DNA of 64,000 nt from Allantophomopsis cytisporea (taxonomy: Eukaryota; Ascomycota; Leotiomycetes; Phacidiales; Phacidiaceae), in NCBI GenBank assembly GCA_024752435.1, contig CP103035.1, positions 1,054,001 through 1,118,000 on the forward strand, given 5' to 3'. The translations under genes were made by a program, and so were the position numbers. Positions 34,869 to 46,361 of the stretch are shown here, piece after piece. The stretch's first letter is position 1. Each line of letters opens with the position of its first letter. Under the pieces are notes generated by a model, which saw only the letters and a list, made by a program, of their open reading frames with translations, made no database searches and was not told the DNA's origin.

Positions 34869-37135
34869 CTAAGGTCGCGCATCCATTACAGTCCACCTCC
34901 TCTTCGCGCCCAGAATGCGATGTTCGGCTTCACCCGGTGGCCTACTGGGACCCCAAAGACCAAGTGGCGGCAGAACATCTCCTTCCGCATCCTTATTCGA
35001 ATTCTCAGCACTAATGTTCCCATCTCCGCTAGTATCTCCGTTCTTCCCATCCGTGGCGGCATCCGCTTTCTTCACGACGCCATTAGCACTAGCCCGAATC
35101 TCGCCCTGAACAACATCATTGACTCTCCTAACCCCCTCGACATCAAGCTTTCGCTCCGCCTCAGGCGGCGGTGTGGCAAACGGACTATTCGCGAAATTGA
35201 GCATCATATCATCGCTGCCCGCATCACTCGGACTAGCCGGGGAAGGCGTCCGATTCGGATTCCAAAGACCAATACTACCCTGGCGCGTAGCTACGTACGG
35301 ACGACTGATTCCGTTGACGGGTCCTGTGCCCGTGCCACTACTAGGCGCCGTAGACACTGTTCGACGGATCGAACCTAGGCCTGAAGAAACAGCTGTTCGG
35401 ACCGGGGCAGCATCGCTGGAGAGAGCTGTCGACACACCTTCAATCTTCTCAATGGAGGCACCGTAGCGATGCCGGTAGGTGGAGGCGCCTGAGACAGAGG
35501 TATGGCGAGAGATGGTGGGTGTCGGAGGCGCCGAAGGACGCAGATGGTCTGTGTTAGCAACGAGCTTGAGTTCGTACTCGTCACTTACACCGAGGACCTT
35601 GGAGGAGGCGCGAGAGTGTTGTTTTGGTGTGTTAGCAGGGGAGGAGGAGGGTGTGGTGCGTGTTGAGGTGTGCGGCTTGCGGACAGCCATTGTTAGGGAG
35701 GCCATTCCTACAGACAGGAGGGCGGGTTGATTGGTGAGGGCACCGATCAGTGCGTTGCAACCTGCGCCATGGGTGACGAGAATTACGACGAGGTCAGTCT
35801 CATCGTCTTCATCTTCTTCGGGAATTTTGGTTTTCGGTTGCCCTTTCACGTCGAGGAAGAGGGAGGATTCGCCAGGTCCATCTTTGCCTTCGTACCAATG
35901 CACCAATTGCTGTAGGCCTTTTCGGAAGCGCTTGTGCATAGAGCTCCATTCTTCGCCGTATTCACCCCCGTTTGGCCAGTTTTGTGGTGCTCGCATACTG
36001 TCCCATGAGTAGTCTACGTCCACACATGCATCACGAGCATGAGCAACATATCCTGGTGGGATTGGTTCGGAAGAAGAAATAGCATAGCTTGGACTTGGTG
36101 GTAAGTAGGCGCCAGGCTGTGCTGGCTCTCGTTTAAGGCTTCTGATACTTCCAATGCTACTTAAACTTCCAGTACGATCACGTCTTGGTAAAGCTTGCGC
36201 CATTGCCGACAAGCCTGTCATTAACGGACTATCTGGATCCGTAGGTACAATTGGACTACCCCATCCTCCTGGGAATGGTTGTGGAGGAGCAACGTTCGAA
36301 ACATCCTTGGAGTTGATGAGATTACTGGTATCCTCCCTCCTCAGGAGATCGGCCTTAGCACCTGCAACCATCAACGTGGAACTTGGTGGTGGCGTAATAA
36401 GTTCGAAATAATCTGGGGAGAGCCATTCACCCAGGAAAGCATCAACACGCACTTTCGATTTTCGAATAACATCATCCTGGCTGTTGGTAGTTACCGAGGA
36501 TTTCGGCTCGGGAATTGCTTCTAGTTTCGGGGAATCAGTAATCAAAGTAGGTCGCATACGCGGAGAAGAATGCATGGGAGCGTTTTTTCTTGCTGGTGTC
36601 GATGCATTTTGAGGGTTATGTCCGGGATTCGCGGCCAGTCCTGCACTGATGCCTATGGAAGTCTGTACGCATCGTAGGAAAGGCGAGGTATGAATGACCA
36701 CCTTGTGTCTCCGTCGACGCTTATCACCTCCGATATGAGTGCCTTTCTCGCCTTGTACCGCGGGAATGTCATCGTCTGTCTCGCGACTTCGTAAAATACT
36801 GGCAATCCTGGCACCCAGAGCCTTGGATTGCCTCCAACCTCCGTAAGTCAAGGGGGGATCGTAGGGAGTGGGCGACGTGAGATGCCAAAGTTTATCTGCA
36901 GCGTCTAATCGAGCGCCATGTCTTTTGAAAGTGTCAGTAATCTGTAGTAGGTTTTTTGCATATGCTTGAGTTGCGAAGGTTGTCGTTGTGAGAGGCGAAT
37001 TTCTCCATGCTTTCGCCGTAGAGAAAATGGGTAGAATAGAAATTTGAATTTGAAAGCATTTCGGATGTTGAAGTGGGGGGAAAATAATATCTGCACGTAC
37101 CTTACCACGATGATGACAGCTGGTGGCGACCCCAT
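34869..37135 (-). CDS. histidine phosphatase superfamily protein (phosphoglycerate-mutase-like)
   Basis: Exon 1 is 37135-37101 and exon 2 is 36921-34869, giving 695 residues. The catalytic RHG is formed at the splice (Arg12-His13-Gly14 in VIIVV-RHGARLD), followed by LTYGGWRQSKALGARIASIL and HTSPFLRCVQTSIGIS. The second core His is in ILVTHGAGCNALIGAL in the middle of the protein. Between them lie long Ser/Pro-rich insertions (about residues 170-360), and the last 200 residues are low-complexity Ser/Thr/Pro. This large two-part form resembles the fungal UBASH3/Tfc7-like branch; natural substrate unknown. The first codon in the open frame is GTG, so the following ATG at 37135 is chosen. Confidence 0.85.
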
Positions 37136-37845
37136 CACATAAGAGTATAAAGATCAATCTAGCATACAGCGGAGATTGAAGATGTGAGAGTTGTAGATTT
37201 GATGCTGACGTTGATGTTTTTTTTTTGGGTGTTGAATGATGACGATGTGTTTTGTTTGCGGACGGTACTTGTTCGATGGATCGTTCGTTCGCTCGTTCGT
37301 AGATAGTTTACACCGAGTCGAGTAGCGGTAGCTGCTAGTTGTTAGCTGTTAGCTATTAAGTAGCTGTTTTTTTTATGTGGACTCGATAATTGGGGGTCCA
37401 CGCCAGGTAGGCAAAGTCAATGCGCATAGGAAGGAAGACAATAAGCGGGGCGGAAGAATGAAGGAAGCAGCGAGAGCTAGGGGTATGAGCACGGATATAT
37501 GTATGTAAGATGATGCACACTGCAACAGGGGAGCAGGATAAACTGGCAAGGGAAAAAGAAGAACAGCTGAGAGTGAGAGGATTTGATGGTAGAGGGGCGA
37601 TCAGTCTATCCAGAAGAAAAAAGGAGAGAAAGGGGATAGGCAAGAGGAGAGGAGGAATAGGGTAGATACAAGAGAGAGATGAGGGGCGAAGTATAATATC
37701 ATAGATGAGGGGAAATGCAGGGCGAAACTGGTCACAAATCTAAGTGTGACGATGTAACTGTCGTGATATGTCTATCAACAATATATGTATATGCAGTAGT
37801 TGAGAAGTGACGCAAGAAAAATCTCCGAATATGTTGCTTTCAACC

Positions 37846-37877
<32 letters not shown>

Positions 37878-39599
37878 AAGCACTTTCAATGAGGATATCA
37901 GCAGTTCAATCTGTACTATTCCGTACGGTTCTATCTAAGATCCAATATTCGAAAACAACCCGAGCTTAAACTTTGGTATATATCAATCTTACTTGTAGAA
38001 TAGGTTAAGAAGGTTTAGGGTTGGTATGCATAACTGGGTACCTACTATATTCCGTACAAGCCCTGAGAGAGTCAATTTGAAGGCCATGCTGTGTAACATG
38101 ACCTCGCATTACTCGTATAACACAGCAGCACCACCTCCTTTCTCTGGTGCGGCAAGTCGATAGACACCACCGTCCAACTGGGCACTGATAGAATAGTTCG
38201 GAGGACCTTAGACTTCACCGGCTCCATCCGAGTAGTGAGTGGCCTTAGCTTTGGTGCAGGTGGGTTTGTTATTAATTAACAGAACTCTCGACATTCGCTT
38301 AAAAGGCTTAAGAGTCTGGGAGGATGATTCAAAATTGGCGTGTACGATAGAATCGATTCATGACATTACGTTAGACAAGCACAATCGACAGATTCAAGTT
38401 TGATTTGGGGAAACTTATGCAGTGGTGTCGAAGTTGACACTTGGGCAGCTGTACAACGCTATCATGATGGTGTAAAGACTCGTACAAAGGCATCGGCTGC
38501 CCTCGGAGAGGATGTCCACAGTTCCACTTTTCAAGGGCGAATACGTACACTCCGAACAATGTAGATATACTCATTCGTACGAGGACACAAGTAGGCCTGT
38601 GAAGACGAGATAAAGCTATTACTGTTGAACCTTCGGTTATACTAGGAAGGCCTGCAGAAAACGAATGAACAATGAGAAGAGTAAGAAGAGCAATATGTAT
38701 AATAATAAATTATGTGGTGTTACTCTAAACAAAATAGCTAATACTACTTCAAACGACGCTTCTATTGAGAGTTTAGGAAACGAGAGGATTTAACACCTAC
38801 TGAAAAGAGCGTCAACTTAAGCTACACTACAACGCAAACGACTATATAGGTCATTGCTTTCGAGATAGGTGAGTCTCTTCTAAACAAACATTATAGATCA
38901 GGTAGACCTAGAAGCGCTTCACTTTTATATGAAGGACATAATGCTTGTAAGGTAGAGGTTTACCCCTGTCACAAGAAATTAGCTACCTGGGGATAGGATA
39001 ACACCGAGAATGCTATCATATCAATCAGACCGTACGGATATCTATAGGTGTGCGGGCGTTCTAAAGTCCTAAAGCTATGTAGTAAAACGAGTATTCAAAA
39101 AATCCAAATCTTCAAGTTGTACCTAAAACAGCACGAGTAGCTCTCCACGACAATAGACAATCCCAAATTATAGATAAGTCACAGTCCCATAGTCTACAGT
39201 GTAGCAGAAACACTGCCGATCTGATACGGCTTACCGCAGTATATATGCAAAATAATATCATTTTAAGCAAGGACTTTGGATTTAAATATAAAGTAACACC
39301 AGTATTAAAGATACGTATGGATAGACTTAAACGTTTTCGAAGTCGGTCGCAAAATCAGCCGAGAGTGAGAATTTCTCACTCGTAGATTTTGGTGAAGCAA
39401 GTGTGGTCTGGTACTGGTTGTATATCTGGACATATAGCAACGGAGCAACAAACCTATCCCTATTTTGATTTTAAGGAGGGGAGCACACAGGAATCAAGAG
39501 GTATTGTATACTCAATCACGAGTAACTAAAAGTATATTGGCGACCTTCGAGGTCATGTATTTACAGGACTAAATCTAGTTTCTACAGTAACGAACTATA
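37136..39599. other. gene-poor region with poly(A) tract and decayed sequence
   Basis: 37136-37700 is promoter of the phosphatase gene, with CGTT-type short repeats near 37285-37305. Past a 30-base A run the DNA is AT-rich. At about 38852-39047 a plus frame reads like decayed coding DNA (SLLYEGHNACKVEVYPC... then a stop, then DNTENAIISIRPYGY). No family can be named. Confidence 0.5.
37847..37876 (+). repeat. 30-base poly(A) run
   Basis: Thirty consecutive A residues, far longer than any other homopolymer in the window. It could be a plain slippage tract or the tail of an old retroposed sequence; no target-site duplication is evident by eye. Confidence 0.95.
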
Positions 39600-40240
39600 T
39601 AGCCAAGTGCATGATCACTTCTGAGATACTTAATTCCGAAGCTCTGTGATTTGGTCTTGAGATGCTGCCGCAAGAGCTATATCGTGTTTGCTTTCTTGAA
39701 TCGACAATCTAGTTGTCCAATACCTACGGTACCTTTTCAATAGCTGCTGGGATATAGATCTCTTGCGTCTTCTCAGTATCTCTCTCAACCACCCTACGGC
39801 CCATCCGAATCCTTCTTCGGCAAGATATTTAGATCGTCCGCGTTGCCACGCTGACTCGTACGGAGACTTCGGCGGGTTCACGGAAAGAGTTTTTGAGCGT
39901 CGTCTTCGTAATTTGTAGGAATCGAATTTTCTGGCACGTTTCAATGCGTTTCTTCACCAAACGGTCTTTGGTAAGGTTCTCATTTCTCACCCCTTTAACA
40001 TCGTTAATATTGTTGTTCAGGTCACAATGTTTGGTACAAAGAGTCTTCCAGGCATTAGTCCAGTGGGTTCATTTCAGCTTCGTTTGCTTCTTCCTTCGAG
40101 ATCTTGTACTTATCCTTGACTTCAGCCACGTTTCAACAGGTTTCTTTTCCTTGCCGACCTTTACAATCGGCTACGCAGCCCTGTAAGCGCTCCCTGAGGC
40201 CATTGGCGTCCTGGAAGTACGATGAACGGCGCAAGTAAAG
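39600..40240 (-). pseudogene. decayed protein-coding gene, family unknown
   Basis: Read on the minus strand from about 40235, one frame gives protein-like segments broken by many stops: DANGLRERLQGCVADCKGR, NVAEVKDKYKISKEEANEAEMN, then EDDAQKLFP and NADDLNILPKKD. A neighbouring frame at 39944-39630 continues with a basic stretch and SIQESKHDIALAAASQDQI. Nearly every in-frame stop (TGA, TAA, TAG) is one C-to-T change from CGA, CAA or CAG. I read this as a degraded gene lying just downstream of the quinone oxidoreductase gene. The 104-codon open frame alone is less likely to be a real gene. Confidence 0.45.
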
Positions 40241-40308
40241 TAATTCTCATTTTTTGTCCGCAGTTTTTTTCTTGATGAACTAACTCTCATACGAGTTCCA
40301 GCTCTTTT

Positions 40309-41652
40309 CTAGTTAATCCAGCCATTAGGCCCGCCCCAAGTACCCTTCACCATATACTTGCCGTATACCCATGGAAAGAAGTCCTTCTTGAGGTAGTAGA
40401 ATGCCCGGCGAGGAACTCCCTGGTCAATGCCGAACCATTTGCCGAATGTCTCCTTTGGCACTCCGCCGTACTTGAACTCTGCAAGGAGAACCTTACCATA
40501 CTCTGTCAAGAGCGGGCATGAGGCATAACCATCATATACAGAGTCAGGTTCCTTACCCTCCATAGAAAGTAGCAGGTTACGGACTAAGACTGGTGCCTGG
40601 GAGGTGATCGCTGCCACTGTCTTTGACGTAGGCAAGCTGGAAGCATCACCAGCAGACCAGACATTGTGGTATTTCCTATGACGAGTGGTTCCCTCGTGTA
40701 CGTCAACGAATCCAGCCTCATTTGCCAGAGCACTGTTCTTGACGAATGCATGAGGCCGGTTCACGGGAACGACATGCAAAAGGTCAAACTGCTTTGTGAC
40801 CTGCTCTTTTCCATCTGGACGAGCAAAAGTCGCCTTATTGCCGTCAACGGCGACAAGATCGTGCTGGAATAGCCCTTCGACACCCCTCTCTACCCGCAAC
40901 TCCTCGAGCTTAGCGCTATATTTAGGGACGCCGAACATTGTGGGAAGGCCGGTGGCGAAACTGATCTTGATCGCTGAATCAGAAGGGTTGCTGGGATTGT
41001 ATAAACCTGCTCGTTTCCAATGATCAAGTGCGAGCCACATGATCTTCTGTGGTGCGCCCGCACATTTGATGACGCCAGCAGGTTGTGTGAAAATGGCCGA
41101 ACCCTTTTGAAGATTTTTGATTTTGCCGAAGACCTTGTCACAAACGTCGTAGTCATAAATCGACGACACAAGAGAATCTGGGGTGGTGAGAGCTTCGGAC
41201 AGGCCCTTGACGCTACCAAAATCGACCGTCACGCCAGGTGCGACAATAAGCTGTTCGTAGTTTATCTTATCGCCATTGCCTAGTGTAACGAGGTTGTCTT
41301 CCGGAGAAAAGCCCTGCACTGTGCTGTTGTAGAACTTGAGTTTGGGGTCAATCAAGCTGTCGAGCGGTCTTCGTAGTTCCTCCTTCGTCTTAAGACCTCC
41401 ACCGACCAGAGTCCATCCGGGCTGGTAGTGATGCCATGTCGCCGGATCGACAATAGCAATGTCTTCTTGAACAAATTTGCCGTGTCGGAGGAGTTGATGA
41501 CTGATCGCTAAGCCAGCAGCACCACCGCCGACTACCACAACCTTGTGATTCCGAGCAATGCCGGTCACTGGCGATGCTGTTGCTAAACCTCGGGTTGTTT
41601 GGACAGAACGCCTAGCAGTATAAGCTGCCTGTGTTACGTAGCTGCGGAACAT
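40309..41652 (-). CDS. sulfide:quinone oxidoreductase, mitochondrial
   Basis: Single exon, 447 residues. It oxidises hydrogen sulfide at the inner mitochondrial membrane and passes electrons to ubiquinone (Hmt2/SQR family). The start has an Arg/Ser/Thr presequence (MFRSYVTQAAYTARRS), then the FAD-binding VVVVGGGAAGLAISHQ (Gly motif about 42-47), DPATWHHYQPGWTLVGGGL, YEQLIVAPGV, the redox-site region QPAGVIKCAGAPQKIMWLA with its conserved Cys, HNVWSAGDASSLPTSKTVAAI near the second FAD site, and CPLLTEYGKVLLAEF. The open frame extends 64 codons upstream from a non-ATG codon; the ATG at 41652 fits the family and targeting signal. Divergent from the J-protein gene. Confidence 0.93.
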   Translation of the reverse strand: MFRSYVTQAAYTARRSVQTTRGLATASPVTGIARNHKVVVVGGGAAGLAISHQLLRHGKFVQEDIAIVDPATWHHYQPGWTLVGGGLKTKEELRRPLDSLIDPKLKFYNSTVQGFSPEDNLVTLGNGDKINYEQLIVAPGVTVDFGSVKGLSEALTTPDSLVSSIYDYDVCDKVFGKIKNLQKGSAIFTQPAGVIKCAGAPQKIMWLALDHWKRAGLYNPSNPSDSAIKISFATGLPTMFGVPKYSAKLEELRVERGVEGLFQHDLVAVDGNKATFARPDGKEQVTKQFDLLHVVPVNRPHAFVKNSALANEAGFVDVHEGTTRHRKYHNVWSAGDASSLPTSKTVAAITSQAPVLVRNLLLSMEGKEPDSVYDGYASCPLLTEYGKVLLAEFKYGGVPKETFGKWFGIDQGVPRRAFYYLKKDFFPWVYGKYMVKGTWGGPNGWIN

Positions 41653-42672
41653 ATCAGCGATCGAAATAGGAACAAGATTGAGGTTTGCAGTGAAAGGGAA
41701 AGAGCGGAGACAATCCGAGAGCAGATAGTAAAGCAAGCAAATAGTTTGAATCGTAAGATAAAAGCACTGGTGTAGTGCACTAGTATGACAAAACTCGCGC
41801 ACAACACCGAAGATTAGCCGCGGTAGGTCACTTACTACGTACAATATTTATAAACAATTTCCAACATATTATATGAGATTGATTATCTAGCTTGACTTAC
41901 GTTTTATAGTTCACCTAGATCGGTTTAAATACATTGGCAAGCGGTCTTATATGGTTTATAAAAAAGGCTCGCTAGTACCGGTGAGTAAAACCCACGTAAA
42001 AGTAGAAGGAACGTAAATCCACGAGGAGAGCGAAACAGTTATGTATTTGGTATATCAATAACACTATTTACGATAGCCAGTTGCAGGAGATCGTTATAAA
42101 CAAAGTACATATTGATGCGATTCTTTAAACTCTTAAAGGATTGCTCACTAGGAGTAAGGTACTCGATGTAAGTCTTAGAACATCCAAAGTATAAGAAAAA
42201 GTAGGATATTCGGCTCTATATGATAGTTGTTAGTAGGGAAATGCGAGAACTTGATCCTTTACAATAAAGGCACACGCTCACGCACCCAAAAGCCTCGCTG
42301 TCATATAAAACAGGACGTATGCGGAGGGACAATAATATCACAAGCTTAGGTCTTCAAAATGCGTGCTCTCTTCACATGACATTTATGCCCGCGGATTTGA
42401 AGCCACTGTGGCTTCCGGGAAGTGCCTTAGTCGAGTTTGCGCCACATCCTATGACAGCATTGTTCTGGGGTAAGTCATGCATACATACTTGGATTGTACA
42501 TACACCTAATGTAACTCGGACGCACTCAACGATTAAAACTTGATACGCTCCGCACCAGTTTTATCTCTCCTACAAGCCACTTCTTTTCAGTAAACACTCG
42601 TCAATACTCATCTTAAAGATACAAACTTCAGCATCAATACTACAAGCGCTTTAGAAGAAGCAGTACACAATC
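41653..42672. other. divergent promoter region
   Basis: 1.0 kb between the SQR gene (minus) and the J-protein gene (plus). AT-rich on the SQR side. No gene recognised; the open plus frame at 42319-42543 has no features. Confidence 0.5.
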
Positions 42673-43482
42673 ATGGCGAGCATGCCTGCAGACTACTGTA
42701 AGTACTCTTAATTCTATTGTCTATTTCGTTATCTAAAACATACAGATGCCATTCTTGAGATCCCCTCTACAGCATCTCAGCAACAGATTCGAGATGCATA
42801 CAAGAAGTACGCTGCTTATCGCAAACCCGTTATCACTCGAGCCCACGAACTATAACTGACAACTAACAGGGCAGCGCTCAAGACCCACCCTGACCGCGTC
42901 CCAAACGACTCCCCCGAGCGCCCAGCACGCACCGCCAAGTTCCAAAAGATAAATGATGCCTACTACACACTGTCTGACCCGACACGGCGTCGGGACTACG
43001 ATGCAGCCCGAACCTATCATGGCTTCGGCGGCGGCGCATCAACATCGTCAGGCTACGATGAGGACGCAGGAGCAGGCGAGTCCAGTGGTGCGAACACTGG
43101 CGGCGGATTCTCCTTCCCATGGTCAACATTCGGGTTTTCGTCCAAGAGCACGCCCGAGGAGACGGAAGCAAAAGATAGCGAGCAGTTTGCAGATGTCTTT
43201 GAGGAGATGCTGAGGGATGAGGGCATGGCGGAAAATAACAACGCTCCTACTGGCAAGTTCTGGAGTATGGTTGGCGGCTTGTCTGGTGGAGCGCTGGGCT
43301 TCATCGTGGCTAACTTCCCGGGTATGTTGGCTGGTGCTGTAGCTGGCAACAGGCTTGGAAACGTGAGAGATGCGAAGGGCAAGAGTGTTTATGAAGTCTT
43401 TAATTCTCTTCCACAGGGAGATAAGGCTCGACTATTGAGTCAGCTGGCGGCAAAGGTGTTCAGCCATGCTGTTGGATCATGA
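42673..43482 (+). CDS. J-domain (DnaJ-like) protein with C-terminal glycine-rich hydrophobic segment
   Basis: Exons 42673-42697, 42746-42806 and 42870-43482 give 232 residues. The J domain is at the very start: DYYAILEIPSTASQQQIRDAYKKAAL with HPD at 35-37 and INDAYYTLSDPTRRRDYD. J proteins stimulate Hsp70 ATPase. A Gly/Ser/Thr linker follows, then an acidic helix (SEQFADVFEEML) and a glycine-zipper-like hydrophobic stretch (GGLSGGALGFIVANFPGMLAGAVAGNRLG, abbreviated GALGFIV...GAVAGN) that could insert in a membrane. No Cys-rich zinc-finger domain, so it is not a canonical type I. The first coding exon is only 25 bases; splice phases restore the domain exactly. Confidence 0.9.
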
Positions 43483-43902
43483 GGGAGTGGACGGCGCAGG
43501 CATTTTGATCTTTGGAACCTTTCTATTTTGCGTGGTACGATTGATAGCATTTGCGGATTTTGGCAGTCAGCTAGTACATTTTGGAAGATATTTGAGTGAT
43601 AAAGATAACGAAGGACAATCACGTTGTTAGATACCAATGAATATTATTCAGTCCATGACACAGTATTCTGGAAACACAAACAACTTTTCTATAACCCTAA
43701 CAACCTATGCACGCTCTCATGGTGACGCGTCGAATTCTCTGACTCCGATTTTGCTCAATTTAATCGCTCATATACCGAGTATTATGATTGAACTCTGACC
43801 CCCACGATGGCCTTAAAATCTATCAGCGTTAAATCCAGGCATTTTTCAGTTTGCTATCACTTACAATAAAGATGCACATATCTATAGCGAAACACCAGGA
43901 GA
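43483..43902. other. intergenic spacer
   Basis: 3' end of the J-protein gene. Nothing else recognised. Confidence 0.5.
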
Positions 43903-44065
43903 ATGGCGAGGATGGACTTTGCCAACTTGGATAAGGCCGTGTTTACGAGAACGACGGGATCGGGAGCGGAAGTGGAACAGGCCACAAAAACATATTGGAA
44001 ATTGTAAGTGAAAGGATGTTCCTTGGGTAAATGTGGGATTGATTTTGGCTGATAGATTTGATTGA
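43903..44065 (+). CDS. candidate microprotein with one intron
   Basis: Exon 1 is 43903-44003 and exon 2 is 44056-44065, for 36 residues: MARMDFANLDKAVFTRTTG, then SGAEVEQATKTYWKLFD. The donor GTAAGT and acceptor GATAG are good and the 52-base intron is of normal size for this genome. Without splicing the frame stops at once after Leu. A second in-frame ATG is at 43912. The composition is protein-like, with an amphipathic end, but I recognise no family and the unit is too short to be sure. Confidence 0.35.
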
Positions 44066-44553
44066 TATTAAGTCTGTTTGAAGGGAGAACTAATGGAAAC
44101 TAAATTACGTAGAAATGTCTATGATATTTATGCTTTCCTTGGGGATGCAGTCATACGGCGTAGAATTGAAACTGATAACAGCGATAATAGCTTGGAGATG
44201 GTGGAGAAGGTGGGGTACAGAGCTCTGCTCAGCCCTGCGTGCCCCGTCAGCCTCGCTATGGTGATCGTCTCTTGTGGACCACGTACTACTTGTACAACTC
44301 ATCTAACAACCAACACTGATCGACTCCGCATTTCAATCTCTACACCATAACCACCGATCCCCGACTACTCTTGTATACTCCGGTTCCTTTTATACATACG
44401 ATCCTTCCATTTAATCAATCGTGTTCTATAATTTTAAGCTATTTATAAACTGTCTATATATTGATACTCATAGCTTCTCATTGCTATAAATTACAAGAAA
44501 AAACCCCTCAGACACCTTTTTAATATTACTCTCCTAAGAAAACTATAGCAATC
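44066..44553. other. promoter and leader of the next gene
   Basis: AT-rich in the last 150 bases with a run of A and C-rich short motifs before the ATG. No other feature recognised. Confidence 0.5.
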
Positions 44554-45111
44554 ATGTCAGCAGCACGCAAAGGTAGACCAAACGAACTCCTTCCCCAAAC
44601 CGTTCCTAACGCACCTCTAGAACTCGAGTCGTCGCTCACCAAGCTCTCCATTTCCTCAGACAACGGCAACAAATTCCAGCCGAAACGCAAGCCCGCCGTC
44701 GCCGACTCATGGGAGGACGAAGCCTCCGACAACGAAGAGCCAGAAGAAGCCAAGCTCACGGCGACTGCATCATCAGACTACCCACAGGCGCCTCCACCGA
44801 CACCCATTTCCCCGTCAAGCCCGCAAGTCACGCACGATCGCTACCCGACTCCCTATACACCCGAGTCCTTCACTGGTGGCCCAGAAAGGAGGGCCCCACC
44901 CGAGCGCAGACAGGAGAAGACGGATGCCGTTGCGAAGAGGCTGATTGCTGGTGCGCTCGGCGTTCGTGCGCCGAAAAAGACGGAGGAGCAGAAGGCTTAT
45001 GACAAAGCTGTCAGGGAGAAGGAGGCGAAGAGGCTGGCTGCCGAGAAGGAACGTGAAGCTGCTAATAAGGCTGAAGCAGAGAGGCTGAAGGCCGCCGCTT
45101 GGGAAGATTAA
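44554..45111 (+). CDS. conserved-looking low-complexity acidic/basic protein, function unknown
   Basis: Single exon of 185 residues with no domain I can name. From the start: a basic patch (MSAARKGRPNELL), LTKLSISSDNGNKF, a Trp-Glu-rich acidic element (ADSWEDEASDNEEPEEAKL), a Pro/Ser/Thr linker, and then a long charged helix (about 125-180) rich in Ala, Glu, Lys and Arg that is likely coiled coil, ending in KAAAWED. The tryptophan in both acidic elements is notable. The ordered base composition and GC-rich codons compared with its AT-rich flanks support a real gene. Function not assigned. Confidence 0.75.
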   Translation: MSAARKGRPNELLPQTVPNAPLELESSLTKLSISSDNGNKFQPKRKPAVADSWEDEASDNEEPEEAKLTATASSDYPQAPPPTPISPSSPQVTHDRYPTPYTPESFTGGPERRAPPERRQEKTDAVAKRLIAGALGVRAPKKTEEQKAYDKAVREKEAKRLAAEKEREAANKAEAERLKAAAWED

Positions 45112-46361
45112 TCTGAATGTTCATTTATTAAGGGGAATTGGTACCTTTCTTGGGATTGCGTAGGGCTTTTGGGTGGTTATAGTGCATTTAAGTTGGCGTT
45201 TAAGAATATATCTTGCTTGTTGCAAAGATCAACGGGTCCGAGAAAAGTCTATATTATACATACAATATTAAAGTACATCGGAAGAATTATCAGAATTTAT
45301 ACATACTAAACACGCTGACATAACGAGCACTGTCTTATTGAAATCGAATCATCTTTTTATCTACTAGCATATAAGCAAATCATCTCAATACTCGTCTATC
45401 CTTTATTGTGTACAACGACCTCAATTCTGTTCCTATGTACATACTTAGTCTTAAACAACTCTAAGTGATACTTGATAGCTACGTGAATATTGAGTATAGC
45501 CTGATATTTGCTTGGGTAGTACCGCGTCATTTTTAGCGATATCTTATTGTACTCGAACTTTATAACAATTCAAAGCGACAGAAAATGCCTATCAACGTAC
45601 AACTAATCCTTTTTCCAGACCCGGCAAGATTTTCCCATACCGTCCCGAGTATTCTTCAATCCCGAAGCAATTTGAGCGAGGCAACTTCATCGCCTGTTTG
45701 ATTGTAGAGGATTGATTTACTTGCTACATTTAGTACCACTGTCAACAAGATATGTTGCAAATCTAAATTTTGTAAAGTCTCAGAATTTGGATAATGGACT
45801 GTTTTTAATGCGAGTTAAAATTCATACCTGCTCTTCATGCTATCATTCACACTCTCGCTGCGTGCTACTTGATGCTCTTTGCCTCGGGTTGTGTATGATC
45901 CTCGATCCTCGTAGCCTCTCGTTCTGCCTCAGTGTCTTTCATCTGTGGTTGTTTTTCCAGTTCCTCGCCTTTCTGAAATCCTGTCCATGACTTCTTGAGT
46001 TTCGGCTCAAGTTGAGGTCATGATTGTAGTGAGCAAGTGTCAGGAGACTTCGGCCAGTTCAACTAATCCCATAGTCTTGAAGTTATGATGTATTTCACGG
46101 ATCTCACAATGGTATCTGCAGGACCCTCAGATTTAATTGTAGTTTGGCACGAATAATATATATGAAATGTCGTCATATTGACATTGTGAAATACAATGCA
46201 TATCTCTTCAAATAATGTAAGTGCTTCCTTTTAACGTGTTTCACGACAGCAACTTTTGACAAGCTTATATTCATAAGATCTTCCTGCGCTTAGCTGTGTG
46301 TTGGTTTCGAAAACACATCACTAAAAATTCGTCGTAGTAAGGTGCAAACCCCGTTGATCAT

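Noticed and set aside
34836..36524. Plus-strand open frames opposite the histidine phosphatase
   Set aside because: Shadow frames of a gene with clear catalytic motifs on the minus strand.
39630..39944. 104-codon basic open frame on the minus strand
   Set aside because: Treated as part of a larger decayed gene because protein-like sequence continues upstream in another frame with many stops.
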